64,000 nt of DNA from CAZTHM01 sp041946825 (lineage in GTDB: Bacteria; Acidobacteriota; Terriglobia; UBA7540), in NCBI GenBank assembly GCA_041946825.1, contig JBHGBD010000008.1:62001-126000 (forward strand), written 5' to 3'. The position numbers and the translations under genes were made by a program. Position 1 is the first letter of the stretch. The number at the start of each line of letters is the position of its first letter. Shown in pieces: positions 10,142-20,704 of this stretch. Below the pieces are notes generated by a model. It was given only the letters and a program-made list of their open reading frames with translations, did no database searches and was not told the origin of the DNA.

Positions 10142-10403
10142 TACGGTTGGCTTATCGTTAGTTCCTTCCTATACTCCGCTCCGGTTCGAAATCAGGGCAA
10201 CTGAATCGGATCCTGACAGGGCAGTCCAGTAACGAGCAACTCTCGTGTTTCGCCGCCTGACCCACGCAGAGGAGTGTCCCCGCGGCCGTCCTCGCAGGCG
10301 GGAGGCATCGAAACGATTCTACGACTGAAGGCTGGGTACATTCGGTGCCAAGCCAAAGTCCCTAAGACGGTCGCCTCCCAAGGCGGGAAAGGAAGAACCT
10401 CCA

Positions 10404-12014
<1,611 letters not shown>

Positions 12015-12032
12015 TACGCCGGAGGAGGGACC

Positions 12033-12560
12033 ATGGCGCAGTTCAGTGTGAATCCGCAGAGGTTTGACCCCTACAAAAATTTCAAATTCCGCCTCAAGTG
12101 GGACGGCCGCTACGTTGCCGGAATCAGCAAGGTCGGCGCCCTCAAGAAGACCACGGAAGTCGTCAAACACCGTGACGGAGGCGATCCGAGCAGCAGCCGC
12201 AAATCGCCCGGCCGCACCGAATACGACGCGATCACGCTCGAACGTGGCGTGACTCACGACCTGGAATTCGAGAAGTGGGCCAACAAGGTTTGGAATTTCG
12301 GCGCCGGGCTGGGTGCGGAAGTCTCACTGAAGGACTTTCGGAAGGACGTCATCATCGAGATGTACAACGAGGCGGGGCAGGTCGTGATCGCATACAAGGT
12401 GTACCGCTGTTGGGTCTCGGAGTACCAGGCGATGCCTGACCTCGATGCGAACGCCAACGCCGTCGCCATCCAGCATATCAAACTGGAAAACGAAGGCTGG
12501 GAACGTGACGTCTCGGTTGTCGAGCCCAGTGAGCCCCAGTTCACCGTTCCGGCCGGATAG
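12033..12560 (+). CDS. eCIS inner tube protein (gp19/Hcp-like)
   Basis: Tube subunit of 175 residues that stacks in rings inside the sheath. NPQRFDPYKNFKFRLKWDGRYVAGISKVGALKKTTEVVKHRDGG (residues 5-48) is the standard beginning of T4-like tail tube proteins of contractile systems. YDAITLERGVTHDLEFEKW and the closing IQHIKLENEGWERD also match the family. It follows the sheath gene by 18 bases behind a strong GGAGGAGG site. The single tube gene implies a homogeneous tube apart from the initiator proteins encoded downstream. Confidence 0.95.
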   Translation: MAQFSVNPQRFDPYKNFKFRLKWDGRYVAGISKVGALKKTTEVVKHRDGGDPSSSRKSPGRTEYDAITLERGVTHDLEFEKWANKVWNFGAGLGAEVSLKDFRKDVIIEMYNEAGQVVIAYKVYRCWVSEYQAMPDLDANANAVAIQHIKLENEGWERDVSVVEPSEPQFTVPAG

Positions 12561-13313
12561 ATGCCGAAGGGTAGAATGCGAGCTTCTCAACTTCTCAACA
12601 TCTGGGAGCACGCGGCTCCGCAGCCGCCGGTCGAGCGTGCGCTCACGCTGCTGGCGGCCACGCGCCCGGAAACGGGCCGCGAGGAACTGGCCGCGCTCAG
12701 CATCGGGGAACGCGATGCGCGATTGCTGGAACTGCGCGAGGCAATCTTCGGCAACCGGCTTGAGGTCTTTGCGGCTTGCCCGGAGTGCGACGAGCGGCTC
12801 GAATTCAGTGTGCTGTCGGCGGATCTTTGGGCAGCGCTTCCCGCGCCAGAAGATCAGCCAGCTCGCAAAAATCCGCCGGAACTCATCGGCGAGGATTTCT
12901 ACGTCCGATTCCGCCTTCCCAATAGTTATGACCTTGCAGCGGCGAGTGTCGCCGAGGACTCAGCTCGAGCTCGAGGGATTCTGATCGAACGTTGTGTGCT
13001 GGAAGCGAGCCGTGAAGGACACGCTGTTCGCGTCGGTGACTTGCCCGGCGGCGCGCTGGAGCGGCTGGCGGCAGAGATCTCGACGCGGGATCCTGGGGCT
13101 GAACTCACCCTGAATGTCAGTTGCCCCGCGTGCGGCCACTCCTGGGCGCTGCCTTTCGACATCGCCTCCTTTCTGTGGGAGGAATTCACCGCCCAGGCCA
13201 GGCGCCTGCTACGCGAGGTCGCAACCCTGGCGATCAACTTCGGATGGCATGAACGCGAGGTCCTGGATATGTCTCCCGCACGCCGGCAAATTTACCTTGA
13301 ATTAGCACGGTGA
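12561..13313 (+). CDS. T4-type baseplate protein with zinc-ribbon Cys pairs
   Basis: A 250-residue protein resembling the T4 base-plate family common in eCIS operons just after the tube gene. Two Cys pairs, CPECDERLEF (about residues 73-82) and CPACGHSW (about 190-197), could form a zinc ribbon. Between them is a domain with FYVRFRLPNSYDLAAAS. The C-terminus has the WHEREVLDMSPARRQIYLELAR motif, as in T4 baseplate chaperone/hub proteins where a short C-terminal helix contacts the tail. The ATG follows the tube stop directly and the stop overlaps the next start (GTGATG), suggesting coupled translation. The exact role, structural part or assembly factor, is not settled. Confidence 0.75.
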   Translation: MPKGRMRASQLLNIWEHAAPQPPVERALTLLAATRPETGREELAALSIGERDARLLELREAIFGNRLEVFAACPECDERLEFSVLSADLWAALPAPEDQPARKNPPELIGEDFYVRFRLPNSYDLAAASVAEDSARARGILIERCVLEASREGHAVRVGDLPGGALERLAAEISTRDPGAELTLNVSCPACGHSWALPFDIASFLWEEFTAQARRLLREVATLAINFGWHEREVLDMSPARRQIYLELAR

Positions 13314-14035
13314 TGGCCGACTTCTTCTCACGCTTGGCGGAACGAGCGCTCGGTGTCGCAAATGTCGCGAGGCCGAGGAAACCGTCTGTTTATGCGCCCG
13401 CTCCATCTGCCCCCTTCACGACGGCCCAGGAAGAAGAATCTCCTGCGTTACTTTCGCCCGGGGAAAGTACGCCCGAGTCACCGAAGGGGAGAGGTCGCCT
13501 CCGAGGCCCGGGCGTGATGCATGCCGAGAGAACAACATTACTAACTTCCTCGCCCGAGGTGAAGTCCGAGCCGCCCGCGGACGTTCACACTCGTCCGTCC
13601 TCGACTAAGGAGTTGCCGCTTGACCCTGGTGAAGAAGGCAGCCGCCGGCTTTCAAGGGTCAATCAGAATTTGTCGAGAGAACAGCCTGGCCGCCATACGT
13701 CGGCGTCGCGGGCGATCGACACAGGTGCCCCGGTCGCAATTGAGCATACGGAAGCTGATTCACAAACGCACCCTCCTGATTCCGCGAAAGATTCTCGCTT
13801 CGTTGGAGGCCCGCGGCAAGCTGGTTCGCCAGAAATGCCCCTGACCGGGTCGTGGCTTGAGAGCGAGGTGGGGCGCCGAGAGATGCAACTGCGGCCGGTC
13901 GTGAGAGTGACAATCGGCCGAGTGGAGGTCCGGGCTGTCATGACCTCGCCGCCCCCGCGCCCGAGCCGCGCTCCCGCGCCCAAGGCCACTTCGCTGGAAG
14001 AGCATTTGAAGCAACGGGAGGAAGCGCGGCGGTGA
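13310..14035 (+). CDS. Low-complexity eCIS-associated protein, function unknown
   Basis: A 241-residue protein with a short amphipathic N-terminus (ADFFSRLAERALG), a long Pro/Ser/Glu-rich middle with no predictable fold, and an ordered C-terminus (VVRVTIGRVEVRAVMTSPPPRPSRAP...LEEHLKQREEARR). The ends look like they bind other components while the middle is a flexible spacer. It overlaps the preceding stop and the next start by four bases, so it belongs to the operon. I do not recognise a named family. It could be a linker, a chaperone or an assembly factor. It does not look like a helical tape measure. Confidence 0.65.
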   Translation: MMADFFSRLAERALGVANVARPRKPSVYAPAPSAPFTTAQEEESPALLSPGESTPESPKGRGRLRGPGVMHAERTTLLTSSPEVKSEPPADVHTRPSSTKELPLDPGEEGSRRLSRVNQNLSREQPGRHTSASRAIDTGAPVAIEHTEADSQTHPPDSAKDSRFVGGPRQAGSPEMPLTGSWLESEVGRREMQLRPVVRVTIGRVEVRAVMTSPPPRPSRAPAPKATSLEEHLKQREEARR

Positions 14036-15261
14036 GCAATCATCTCGCCATCGCAACCGTCACCGCAGTCCTCCGGGGTGTCTTGACGGACGCCGCCTCG
14101 AAGGTGAGTGGCGGGACCGTGACCTACCACCGACCCGACGGCCAGCCTCCGAACGGGGCGGCTCCTACCAGCGTGAACATATTTCTTTATAACGCGACGC
14201 CCAACGGGGCTTTTCGCAACGCCGATCTTCCGACTCGCCGCGCGGATGGGACGCTCGTCCAGCGCCCGCAGACGGCCCTCGATTTGCACTATTTGCTGAG
14301 CTTCTACGGTGACGAAGCCAAGCTCGAGCCGCAACGCCTGCTGGGTAGCGTGGCGCGCACCTTACACGCGCGCCCCATCCTCTCGAGAGGAGAGATCACG
14401 ACGATTATCTCGAATCTCTCCGGTGATCCGAATCTCGGCTTTGTGGTGGACTCCGACCTGGCCCAGCAGATCGAACTCGTGCGGTTTACTCCGCTGGCGC
14501 TTTCTCTTGAGGAGCTCTCAAAACTTTGGTCGGTGTTCTTCCAGGTTCCCTACGCACTCTCTGTTGCTTATCAGGCAGGCGTCGTCCTTATCGAGACGGA
14601 GGAGACGCCGCAGCGCGCGCTTCCGGTCCTGGAGCGAAATCTTTACGTCAAGCCATTCCGCCATCCGCTCGTCGAGCGAGTCGTATCCGCGGCGGGCCCG
14701 GATGAACCTATCGTTGCGGGGAGCACGCTGCTCATTCAGGGAAAGCAGCTGCGCGGCGAGATGACGCTTGTCCTGCTGGCCGGAGTGGAAAGAACGCCGA
14801 CGGCGGTCAGCGATTCCGAAATCTCGCTGCCACTTCCCGCGGATGTTCGAGCGGGCATCGCGGGCCTGCAGGTTGTGCACCGGCTCGGCATGGGATCGCC
14901 GCCGCTGCCCCATCGCGGCGTGGAATCCAACGTCGCGAGCTTCGTGGTTCGGCCCACGATTACTTCCAAGAGCGCCACGGCGACCCAGGCGACGCTGGGC
15001 GTAAGCCCGACCGTGCGCGCCGGCCAGCGTGTCGCCCTTCTGATGAACGAATGGGCGGCCAGCCCGCCGCCCAATACCCAGGCCTATGTGTTCAGTGCAA
15101 AGCCGCCTGCAGCGGATACCAACTCCCTGCAATTCGCCATCACCGGTGTCAAGGGCGGGGGAACAACCTACATCGTCCGGGTGCAAGTGGATGGCGCGGA
15201 GAGCCCGGTTGACCTTGATCCCGCCAGCATCAACTTCGGCCCAACGGTGACAATCCTGTGA
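14032..15261 (+). CDS. DUF4255 (Pvc16/Afp16-type) tail terminator with TIG domain
   Basis: A 409-residue protein whose first 185 residues match the DUF4255/Pvc16 N-terminal family (ATVTAVLRGVLTDAAS, NIFLYNATPNGAFRNADLPTRR, ALDLHYLLSFYGDE, PQRLLGSVARTLHARPILSR). In Afp and PVC the relative caps the tube and sheath and stops their growth. The remainder holds an IPT/TIG-like Ig fold (about 220-300, GSTLLIQGKQLRG) and a further beta domain. Start is GTG in a GTGA overlap with the upstream stop. The gene order cap then ATPase is the usual one in eCIS operons. Confidence 0.9.
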   Translation: MSNHLAIATVTAVLRGVLTDAASKVSGGTVTYHRPDGQPPNGAAPTSVNIFLYNATPNGAFRNADLPTRRADGTLVQRPQTALDLHYLLSFYGDEAKLEPQRLLGSVARTLHARPILSRGEITTIISNLSGDPNLGFVVDSDLAQQIELVRFTPLALSLEELSKLWSVFFQVPYALSVAYQAGVVLIETEETPQRALPVLERNLYVKPFRHPLVERVVSAAGPDEPIVAGSTLLIQGKQLRGEMTLVLLAGVERTPTAVSDSEISLPLPADVRAGIAGLQVVHRLGMGSPPLPHRGVESNVASFVVRPTITSKSATATQATLGVSPTVRAGQRVALLMNEWAASPPPNTQAYVFSAKPPAADTNSLQFAITGVKGGGTTYIVRVQVDGAESPVDLDPASINFGPTVTIL

Positions 15262-17300
15262 CGAGTGCGGAAATTTCGAGCTGGGAAATCGCTAATCAGC
15301 GGTACCTCGTGGCCGCGCTGGCTGTCCAAGGTGAACACCTGGAGCGCCACGCGGCGCGGGTGCGCGGCGCGCCGCCATCGGATTCCGGTCTAGGCGCCGC
15401 TCAGGAGGCTTTGCGCCAGGCCGCCGAGGCCATGCCCGCCCCGCCGGCGCTTGAGACCCTATCGACCTCCCTCGGGTTGTCAAATTTTGAAAAGAGCTTA
15501 CTGCTTTTGTGCGCGGGTAGGGACTTGGACTCGCGTTTTGGCGCCGTCTGCGCAGGGGCGCACGGCGATTTGCGAAAAACTTATCCGACCTTCAGCCTTG
15601 CCTTGGCGGCGCTGCCGGAGGCCCACTGGACCGCGCTGCTCCCTGCACGACCTCTGCGTTACTGGCGGCTTATCGAACTGGCGCCAGGAGAGCCGCTGAC
15701 CCAGAGCCCTCTGCACATCGACGAGCGCATCCTGCATTACCTCGCGGGTGTCAATTGCCTGGACGAACGCCTCCGCCCTTACGCCGAAGCATATCAAGAT
15801 CAAATCGAGCTTCCCCCATCATTGCGAGCGACGGCGGAGAAAATCGCCGAGGCCACGTTCGGCGGGGGCCACAATTCTCCTGCAGATCCTGCGATCCTGT
15901 TGTGCGGCGAGGAATCACAGGTCGTCAAAACCGTGGCAGCTGCGGCGTGCGCGCTCTTAGGCATGAACCTGTACGTCATGCCCGCGAGCACAATTCCCCA
16001 GACTCCCGGCGAATTGGACGTGTGGATTCGCCTTTGGGAACGCGAAGCGGCGCTCGCCCCGAGAGTCTTACTCGTTGACTGCGATGGCCTGGAGACGGGC
16101 GACGCCGCGCGCGAAAGTGCACTCATCCGTCTTGTCAATGGCACCCGATGCCCATTGTTCCTCTCGTCGCGGCACGGGCAAAACAACTTCGCGCGCCCGG
16201 TGATGACACTTGATATCGCGAAGCCGACGCGCACGGAACAGAAGCGATTGTGGGAGCAAGGACTGGGGAATGCGGTGGCGAGCCTGAACGGACACCTCGA
16301 GGCCGTGCTTTCGGAATTCAATTTCAGTCCTTTGGCCATCCGGGCTGCGAGCTCGCAGGTGCTCCGCCGAAACGGAGAGGCTCCAGGACGCGAGGCCAGC
16401 GAAACATCCGCCGGACAGACGGTCGAAATCCCGACATCGCCCTTCTCCCTGGAATTGTGGGATGCATGCCGCAACCAGGTCCGGACGCGAATTGGTGAAC
16501 TCGCGCAGCGCATTGAAGCCGCGGCGCGCTGGGACGACTTGGTTTTGCCTGCCACGCAGCGACAGACATTGATCGACATTGCCGGACAAGTCCGCCAGCG
16601 GTTTCAGGTGTACGAATCGTGGGGATTCGCCTCCAAAAGTCCGCGGGGCCTTGGCGTCAGCGCGCTTTTTGCCGGACCGAGCGGCACGGGCAAAACTCTG
16701 GCCGCGGAAGTCCTGGCCCAAGAACTGCGCCTTGACCTCTATCGCATCGACCTGAGCCAGGTGGTCAGCAAGTACATCGGGGAGACGGAGAAGAATCTGC
16801 GGCGTGTATTCGATGCGGCCGAAGCGGGCGGAGTCATACTCTTCTTTGACGAGGCCGATGCGCTCTTCGGCAAACGCAGCGAAGTCAAGGACAGCCATGA
16901 TCGCTACGCCAACATCGAGATCAGCTACTTGCTGCAGCGCATGGAAGCCTTTCGCGGCCTGGCGATTCTGGCCACCAATTTGAAGAATGTGCTTGACCCG
17001 GCATTTCTGCGCCGCATCCGCTTCGTCGTTCACTTTCCGTTTCCGGACGCTGCCGAGCGCGCCGAGATTTGGCGGCGGATTTTTCCCGCAAGTACTCCTA
17101 TCGAGAATTTGGACCTGGCTAAGCTGGCAAAGCTGAATGTTTCGGGCGGCAACATCCGCAGCATTGCCTTGAACGCAGCGTTCCTCGCTGCCGACGAGCA
17201 TCAGCCCGTCCGGATGGCGCATCTGCTGCGCGCCGCTCGCCAGGAGTGCGCCAAGCTCGAACGGCCGCTGAGTGAGTCGGAAATCGGAGGCTGGGCGTGA
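15258..17300 (+). CDS. eCIS AAA+ ATPase (Afp15-like)
   Basis: A 680-residue ATPase conserved in eCIS loci and thought to act in assembly or cargo handling. The N-terminal half (about 1-430) is a winged-helix/degenerate ATPase-like region, with LLCGEESQVVKTVAAAAC near residue 215 looking like a decayed P-loop. The C-terminal AAA+ module is intact, with Walker A GPSGTGKT near 473-480, Walker B VILFFDEAD near 526-534, sensor segment AILATNLKNVLDPAFLRRI, and an arginine pair typical of the second region of homology. Starts with GTG overlapping the cap gene. This ATPase distinguishes eCIS from ordinary phage tails and from T6SS, whose ClpV is different. Confidence 0.93.
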   Translation: MTSAEISSWEIANQRYLVAALAVQGEHLERHAARVRGAPPSDSGLGAAQEALRQAAEAMPAPPALETLSTSLGLSNFEKSLLLLCAGRDLDSRFGAVCAGAHGDLRKTYPTFSLALAALPEAHWTALLPARPLRYWRLIELAPGEPLTQSPLHIDERILHYLAGVNCLDERLRPYAEAYQDQIELPPSLRATAEKIAEATFGGGHNSPADPAILLCGEESQVVKTVAAAACALLGMNLYVMPASTIPQTPGELDVWIRLWEREAALAPRVLLVDCDGLETGDAARESALIRLVNGTRCPLFLSSRHGQNNFARPVMTLDIAKPTRTEQKRLWEQGLGNAVASLNGHLEAVLSEFNFSPLAIRAASSQVLRRNGEAPGREASETSAGQTVEIPTSPFSLELWDACRNQVRTRIGELAQRIEAAARWDDLVLPATQRQTLIDIAGQVRQRFQVYESWGFASKSPRGLGVSALFAGPSGTGKTLAAEVLAQELRLDLYRIDLSQVVSKYIGETEKNLRRVFDAAEAGGVILFFDEADALFGKRSEVKDSHDRYANIEISYLLQRMEAFRGLAILATNLKNVLDPAFLRRIRFVVHFPFPDAAERAEIWRRIFPASTPIENLDLAKLAKLNVSGGNIRSIALNAAFLAADEHQPVRMAHLLRAARQECAKLERPLSESEIGGWA

Positions 17301-17641
17301 ACACTGACCGCGTGCGAAGAAGTTTTCCGGCCGGGGCGCCGACGCCCGGCGAGGGTGCGGCCTCAACGTTGCGAACTTCCAACGCGCCGCCGGTTGTAGA
17401 AGTGCAGATCGATGAACTGGTCCTGTATGGATTTGACCCGCGCCACCGGCATCGGATCGGGGACGCTGTCGAGTGTGAACTCAAACGGCTGTTCGAAGGC
17501 GGGGCGCAGGGAATAACCTGCGCCTCGGCGGTGGAAGTGTCCCGATTGGACGCCGGAACGCTCTCCGCAGCGCCGGACGCGACCCCAGCGAGCCTCGGTG
17601 CTTTGCTCGCACAAACAGTATTCAGGGCCATGACGCGATGA
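17297..17641 (+). CDS. Small conserved eCIS protein, function unknown
   Basis: 114 residues, start GTG overlapping the ATPase stop, stop overlapping the next ATG. The middle contains VVEVQIDELVLYGFDPRHRHRIGDAVECELKRLFEGG, a pattern I associate with small proteins that accompany the ATPase and DUF4157 genes in eCIS operons. There is no signal peptide, membrane segment or catalytic motif. It could be a chaperone or adaptor for the DUF4157 protein encoded immediately downstream; that is inference from coupling. Confidence 0.65.
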   Translation: MNTDRVRRSFPAGAPTPGEGAASTLRTSNAPPVVEVQIDELVLYGFDPRHRHRIGDAVECELKRLFEGGAQGITCASAVEVSRLDAGTLSAAPDATPASLGALLAQTVFRAMTR

Positions 17642-19347
17642 ATAGCCGAACGCGAACTGCAACGAAGAACCACGGAGGCTCGTTTTCTCCGGTCAGCAGG
17701 CAAGGAGGTCGCGTGCTGCAGCGCAAGTGCGCCTGCGGGAGCGGGAAGAGCCTGACGGGCGAATGTGACGAGTGCCGTCAACGGCACACGACGTCGCACG
17801 GCCCGGCGCCCACCGCAGGCAAGGCCTCCGAGCTTCCCCCGATTGTAGGCGAGGTGCTCCGCTCTGCCGGCCAGCCACTCAACACAGAGACGCGCTCCTT
17901 CATGGAAGGACATTTCGGGCATGACTTCAGCCAGGTGCGCGTGCACGCCGACTCAAAGGCCGCGGCCTCGACCCGGGCAGTCGACGCGGCGGCCTACGCC
18001 GTCGGGTCGGACATCGCCTTCGGCGCCGGGAGGTACGCGCCCGGCTCGGTGGCGGGACAAAAGCTGATTGCTCACGAATTGGCGCACGTGGTGCAGCAGG
18101 GCGCGCCGGTCTCCGCGAATCGAACGCCATGGAATGCAGCCGCGACCGACGACACAGCAGAACGGCAAGCCGAAGCTGCCGCTCAAGCAATCATCGCGGG
18201 CGGGCCGTTTTCGGTTTCGACGGGCCTGCCTGGGGGATTGGCCCGTTCGCCGGAAGTGCCCACCGCAAAGAAGGGGATTGGTGAAGCGGTCTACAAGCTG
18301 CGATTCAGCCAGCTCGGGCCACTCCCCATGGAATACATGCTGGCAAGGCTGAACGAACTTGACCGGGAAACCTTGCTTGACCTGAGGCAACACTCTGAAT
18401 ATGGCGCCGCTTACGGTCGTGAGCGCCTGGAAATCGCCATGGACGCCGTGTGGCACCGGAATTTCAGTCGTGCCGTCCTGCCGGAGTTCCGCGCGACGCT
18501 CCCCAGCCGCATGAATCAGGTGATTCCTTTTGCCGACCAGCAAAGGGCGGTCAACCAGTTCCTGAACGCCGCGGCGATCGAGCGCGCTAAGAAACGAGCG
18601 GAGGCGGCGGCGCCGGCGCCGCGCGCGGGCGCCGGGCAGAAGACTCCCTCCGCTGGTGCAGGCGGCGCGCAAGGCGCGATTCCTGCTGAGCGGCTCAGCC
18701 CAATGGGGACGGACGAGCAGACCACTTTCAAACGGCAGGTCTACAACACGCAAATGAAGAATGCGATGCGGGCCAAAACCTTTTTCCCCGGCGTCCCGGC
18801 TGAGGAATTGGCAGTGGTGGAGAAGGGGCAAAAGATGCGAAAGGACGCCGCGCAAGCTTGCCGCGACTTACTTGCCAAGGCTCGTGAGGATCTGAAGAAG
18901 CAGCAGGATGCCAGCGACGAACTCGCGATGAAAGTTTCTTCCGTCGGCGTGGGCTCGTGCTACCGCGACCCGCAGCAGGACTTCGGGATCTGGGACGGCC
19001 TGTTCCAGAAGTATTACAACGAAACTCAGGCCAAGCGCGGGGAGTTAGACGGCGGGGAACACGGGGATAAGGCAGTGCAATATCTTGCCGGGTATATCTC
19101 ACAATATAAGGCACTGCCGGGATTCAGCAATCACACCAGCGGCATCGCCGTGGATTTCATCACGACGGAAGGCAAGGAGTCGCTTGGAGCCGACAAGAGC
19201 CAGAACCCTCGCTGGAAAAAATCCTGGCTGCACGCGTGGCTGGTCGAACACGCCTCCACTTTCGGATTTCAGCCACTGGCTACTGAAGCATGGCATTGGG
19301 ATTACAAGGGCACTGAAGCCGGTCAGGGCCGGCCCGATTCCGGTTAA
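17638..19347 (+). CDS. DUF4157 eCIS protein with VanY-like peptidase domain
   Basis: A 569-residue multidomain protein and a probable eCIS cargo. Residues about 27-50 carry a Cys motif (CxC, nine residues, CxxC) shared with the next gene. A DUF4157 domain follows (about 65-150, ending AHELAHVVQQ, with zinc-protease-like HELAH near 146). A helical, Ala/Pro-rich linker spans about 200-380. The C-terminal 150 residues resemble D-alanyl-D-alanine carboxypeptidase/VanY peptidases, with SNHTSGIAVDF near 495 and EAWHWDY near 550 supplying the His/Asp/His zinc ligands and catalytic Glu. A peptidoglycan-cleaving role is inferred, either as a toxin or to open a path for the particle. DUF4157 proteins are known eCIS-associated factors. 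Confidence 0.85.
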   Translation: MNSRTRTATKNHGGSFSPVSRQGGRVLQRKCACGSGKSLTGECDECRQRHTTSHGPAPTAGKASELPPIVGEVLRSAGQPLNTETRSFMEGHFGHDFSQVRVHADSKAAASTRAVDAAAYAVGSDIAFGAGRYAPGSVAGQKLIAHELAHVVQQGAPVSANRTPWNAAATDDTAERQAEAAAQAIIAGGPFSVSTGLPGGLARSPEVPTAKKGIGEAVYKLRFSQLGPLPMEYMLARLNELDRETLLDLRQHSEYGAAYGRERLEIAMDAVWHRNFSRAVLPEFRATLPSRMNQVIPFADQQRAVNQFLNAAAIERAKKRAEAAAPAPRAGAGQKTPSAGAGGAQGAIPAERLSPMGTDEQTTFKRQVYNTQMKNAMRAKTFFPGVPAEELAVVEKGQKMRKDAAQACRDLLAKAREDLKKQQDASDELAMKVSSVGVGSCYRDPQQDFGIWDGLFQKYYNETQAKRGELDGGEHGDKAVQYLAGYISQYKALPGFSNHTSGIAVDFITTEGKESLGADKSQNPRWKKSWLHAWLVEHASTFGFQPLATEAWHWDYKGTEAGQGRPDSG

Positions 19348-19443
19348 TGGCTGGGAGGAAGACGTCGCAGCCGGCGAACCAAAGTCGGCCGTCGGGTCGA
19401 TTTTGCGACGAGATCTCAGTCACACGGGGGTGCCAACACGGAA

Positions 19444-20640
19444 ATGAGACGACAAGCTCAAATTCGGTCCGAACGCGCCTTCGCATCAGAATCGTCACTC
19501 ACCAACATACGCGGAGGCTTCCTGCAGCGCCAATGCGCTTGTGGTGGTGAGCAGAGCCTGGCGGGGGATTGCGAAGAATGTCGGAGGAAGAAGGTCCAGC
19601 GGCGCGCCGTCGGAAGTCAGGACCTACTCGAAAGCCCGCCAATCGTTGAGGAAGTGCTCCGCACCCCCGGGCGCCCGCTCGATTGGGAGGCGCGCTCGTT
19701 CTTTGAGCCGCGCTTCGGGCACGATTTCGGCCAGGTAAGACTGCGAGCCTCGGCATCGTCTTTAGCTCAAGCTGGACTGAATGTTCAGCCGTCGGGCGAC
19801 GCATTTGAACAAGAGGCCGATCAAGTGGCCGAGCGCGTCGTCCATGCACCCGGTGCCGACTCGGGGCGCCCGGTCGCGGAAGTTCCCATGTACGACTTCA
19901 GCCAGGTGCGAGTGCATACGGATGCGAGGGCGGCAGCGTCTGCTCGGGCGATCGATGCGGCTGCCTATGCTTCAGGGCAGCATGTGGTCTTTGGCGAAGG
20001 CCGCTACAACCCTCGGACGACCGCCGGCAGAAGATTGCTCGCACACGAACTTACGCACGTCGTGCAGCAGTCTGCCGCCGCGGATGGCTCGCGGGTCGCA
20101 AGGTCGATACAGCGAGCTAGGCTGCCCTGCACCAGCCGCAAAACCATGGATGTTTACGCGGTATCTCTTCCCGGCGCGAGCCGCGCGGCAAGTGCGGACA
20201 TCCAAAACGCGAACTCGATTCTTTGCCAGTGCGGGTTAGAGCTGAATCTCGTGGGAGGTGAATCCTGGCAGACGAATCTTATGGACCGGCTGCCACCCAA
20301 CAACGTGCTGAACGAGTATTCGTCGCCCGGCAACCCGACGGACGAAGAAGTTGAAATGCTGGCGCATCAGCCGGGCGGGACGGCCTTGCACCTTTATTAC
20401 GTCCCCTCCTTGTCGGCGGGAAGCGAGGCGGAATCGTTCTGGACGAGCGGTTTTCCCACGGTCAACAACGGTGTGGCCGTCAGCAACGGCGCCCGCGCTT
20501 GTGCCGTGGCCCATGAAATCGGTCACGTCCTTCTGAATGATGGTGGTCATCATTCGAACAAGGACAACCTCATGGCCTCCGGCTCGATCAATACCTGCGC
20601 CGGCGAACTGGAACAGACTCAATGCGACCGCATGCCGTGA
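19444..20640 (+). CDS. DUF4157 eCIS protein with metzincin-like protease domain
   Basis: A 398-residue protein and second probable cargo. Near residues 20-45 it repeats the CxC-x9-CxxC motif of its neighbour. A first partial DUF4157-like copy (PPIVEEVLRTPGRPLDWEAR) runs into a complete one ending AHELTHVVQQS, with HELTH near 201. The C-terminal domain (about 230-398) contains HEIGHVLLNDGGHH near 357-370, an exact HExxHxxxxxGxxH metzincin zinc site, followed by NLMAS, a good Met-turn candidate. It probably cleaves protein in the target cell or is self-processed; both are inference. It sits 96 bases after the VanY-type gene. The duplicated N-terminal part suggests the two genes share ancestry. 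Confidence 0.85.
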   Translation: MRRQAQIRSERAFASESSLTNIRGGFLQRQCACGGEQSLAGDCEECRRKKVQRRAVGSQDLLESPPIVEEVLRTPGRPLDWEARSFFEPRFGHDFGQVRLRASASSLAQAGLNVQPSGDAFEQEADQVAERVVHAPGADSGRPVAEVPMYDFSQVRVHTDARAAASARAIDAAAYASGQHVVFGEGRYNPRTTAGRRLLAHELTHVVQQSAAADGSRVARSIQRARLPCTSRKTMDVYAVSLPGASRAASADIQNANSILCQCGLELNLVGGESWQTNLMDRLPPNNVLNEYSSPGNPTDEEVEMLAHQPGGTALHLYYVPSLSAGSEAESFWTSGFPTVNNGVAVSNGARACAVAHEIGHVLLNDGGHHSNKDNLMASGSINTCAGELEQTQCDRMP

Positions 20641-20704
20641 GACAGAGGAAGAAATGAGGATTGCCGGTGCTTAGCGGCAAACTGCGAAAAGGAGTCAGGG
20701 CCTG

